Part shown: piece after piece, positions 50,481 to 51,560 of the stretch
Layout of the letters: the number at the start of each line of letters is the position of its first letter
Position numbering within the stretch: position 1 is the first letter of the stretch
Source: Bacteroidales bacterium
GTDB taxonomy: Bacteria; Bacteroidota; Bacteroidia; Bacteroidales; F082
Direction: 5' to 3'
Assembly: GCA_013141455.1 (NCBI GenBank)
Contig: JABFQW010000039.1
Span: 1-51,560, forward strand
DNA: 51,560 bases
Notes under the pieces: generated by a model
The model's input: only the letters and a program-made list of their open reading frames with translations
Databases searched by the model: none
What the model was told of the DNA's origin: nothing
Translations under genes and position numbers: made by a program

Positions 50481-51560
50481 ATGAAATATTTGAAACCAAT
50501 CGTTTTGTTGCTTTTCCCTGTTCTGTTTGGAATGATAACCGCTTGTTCTGACCGGAGTGGGATACCGGTTTCAGGTGCGGATTCGACGATCGTTTACCCA
50601 TCGAAACAGGAAGATGGAATCAATGCTAAAATCGTCCTGTGCCGGAAATACGACAAAAAAACAGGGATACACATCGGTCTGGGGACTGTTTTTGTGATCA
50701 GGGAAAAAGAATCAGTCAACGCCTTTGTCGATTTGGAGAATCGCTTTGTTCACTCTGGACGAGTGTTACTATTCCATTTCGACTGGATCGGACCGGATGG
50801 CAAGTCAATCTTCCTGAAACGGATCGATCACTCTCCAACGGATTCAACAACCACGATCAACGGCTCCATTTCCATTTCTCCTGAAAAGCGGGAGCCGGGA
50901 CAATACGCATTGAAGGTCTATTTATTCAGGGAACTCATCGCCGAAAAGCAGTTTTGGCTCATCAACGAAAGCCCGTCCGACACCGGCTTGCCCGGAGCCA
51001 TCATTTCGAAAATTACATTTTTCGGTAACAAAGACAAAAATACCGGCGAGCTAACGTCATCAGACTCAACATTCACTTTAGGTGAAAAAGAGCGGGTGTT
51101 CGCCAGTATCGAACTGAAAAATCACCGCAGCTATGCCGATGGCACGCTGAAATTCAAACTCGACTGGATTGGCTCTGACGGGGAATCTTTTTACCGGAAA
51201 CCGATCGATCTTCTGTTGACGGATTCCGCTTCCCGGCTCATCAGTTCGATTTCCATCTCGCCCAAAAACAGAAAGACCGGAAAATGCTTGCTGCGCCTCT
51301 ATCTTTTCGATGAGCTGCTGAATGAACAGTCCTTTGAACTACGCCCGGAGCCCGTGATCCTCCCGAAAAGGCGTGTGGAAAGCATCACAGCAAAGATTCA
51401 ATTGTATGGAAAAGCCGATAAATCGGCCATGCTGACCGGGCCCGATTCGGTTTTCGTTTGCGGTGAGAAGGCAAAGGTATATGCCATGATTAAACTGGAA
51501 AATATCCGGTTCTCTGGCAAAAGGGAACTGAAGTTTCAGGTGGATTGGATAGGAACAAAC
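50481..51560 (+). CDS. Lipoprotein of 127-residue tandem repeats, cut off by the window end
   Basis: From ATG 50481 the frame is open for 360 codons to the last base. The first 21 residues are a signal peptide ending MITAC (lipidated Cys 22). The rest has three copies of a beta-rich unit. The DWIG motif falls at 101, 228 and 355, exactly 127 apart, and each copy holds SISISP plus a YLFRE/YLFDE strand where complete. A purine-rich sequence (AGGAAGAAGCGGA) lies just upstream of the ATG. I do not recognise a named domain. An Ig-like fold is likely. It should sit at the outer membrane. Confidence 0.82.
   Translation, partial: MKYLKPIVLLLFPVLFGMITACSDRSGIPVSGADSTIVYPSKQEDGINAKIVLCRKYDKKTGIHIGLGTVFVIREKESVNAFVDLENRFVHSGRVLLFHFDWIGPDGKSIFLKRIDHSPTDSTTTINGSISISPEKREPGQYALKVYLFRELIAEKQFWLINESPSDTGLPGAIISKITFFGNKDKNTGELTSSDSTFTLGEKERVFASIELKNHRSYADGTLKFKLDWIGSDGESFYRKPIDLLLTDSASRLISSISISPKNRKTGKCLLRLYLFDELLNEQSFELRPEPVILPKRRVESITAKIQLYGKADKSAMLTGPDSVFVCGEKAKVYAMIKLENIRFSGKRELKFQVDWIGTN

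Overview
The window comes from a member of the Bacteroidota. Supporting signs are a T9SS-type C-terminal sorting domain on a gingipain-like protein, a TonB-dependent receptor paired with a DUF4249 lipoprotein, DUF5606, DUF4920 and GxxExxY families, and many copies of the Bacteroidota promoter -7 element TAnnTTTG ahead of genes. The tmRNA tag reads GENNFALAA, close to tags I remember from Bacteroidales. A caa3-type oxygen reductase indicates capacity for aerobic respiration. I cannot name the genus.

Layout. 1-980: a C-terminal gene fragment, then the tmRNA gene (ssrA), its terminator and repeat-rich DNA. 978-8971 (minus): an arginine operon in transcription order argR, GNAT acetyltransferase, argG, argC, argD, argB, argE, argH, with a two-box ArgR operator over the argR promoter. 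No ornithine carbamoyltransferase gene and no classical argJ or argA lies in the cluster. A divergent tRNA-Arg(CCG) gene follows. 9.4-14.8 kb: a VOC protein, a hipBA toxin-antitoxin pair, a small lipoprotein, a POT-type transporter and a rhomboid protease. 15.3-25 kb: TonB receptor plus DUF4249 lipoprotein, purB with an MsbA-like exporter, a small lipoprotein, and an orphan TPR sensor histidine kinase. 25-31.7 kb: DUF5606, pyrD, TM2 and DUF2752 membrane proteins, murB, two glycosyltransferases and an FtsE-like ATPase. 31.8-38.3 kb (minus): a cytochrome oxidase operon (SCO, subunits I, III, IV, II with fused cytochrome c, heme O synthase), and upstream a DUF4920 lipoprotein with a small cytochrome c whose gene carries a one-base frameshift.

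38.5-51.5 kb (plus) is the most unusual part. A gingipain-like (C25) T9SS protein ends 17 bp before pgsB, pgsC and pgsW, the membrane synthase genes of a poly-gamma-glutamate type system. These are followed by a duplicated-domain secreted protein, an outer-membrane beta-barrel, a beta-propeller lipoprotein, a GxxExxY gene with inverted repeats, a multi-pass DUF1624-like membrane protein, and a lipoprotein built from 127-residue tandem repeats that runs off the window. I read this as a candidate diderm surface-polymer synthesis and export locus without CapA/PgsA. That is inference.

Short dispersed repeats (hairpins, CCACAGATT-type and CTCTGCGG-type elements) fill many intergenic gaps. Several automatic gene starts (TTG or upstream Met) conflict with promoter -7 boxes, so I used internal ATG starts for argC, argR, hipB, purB, murB, the SCO gene, the 12.1 kb lipoprotein and the C25 gene.
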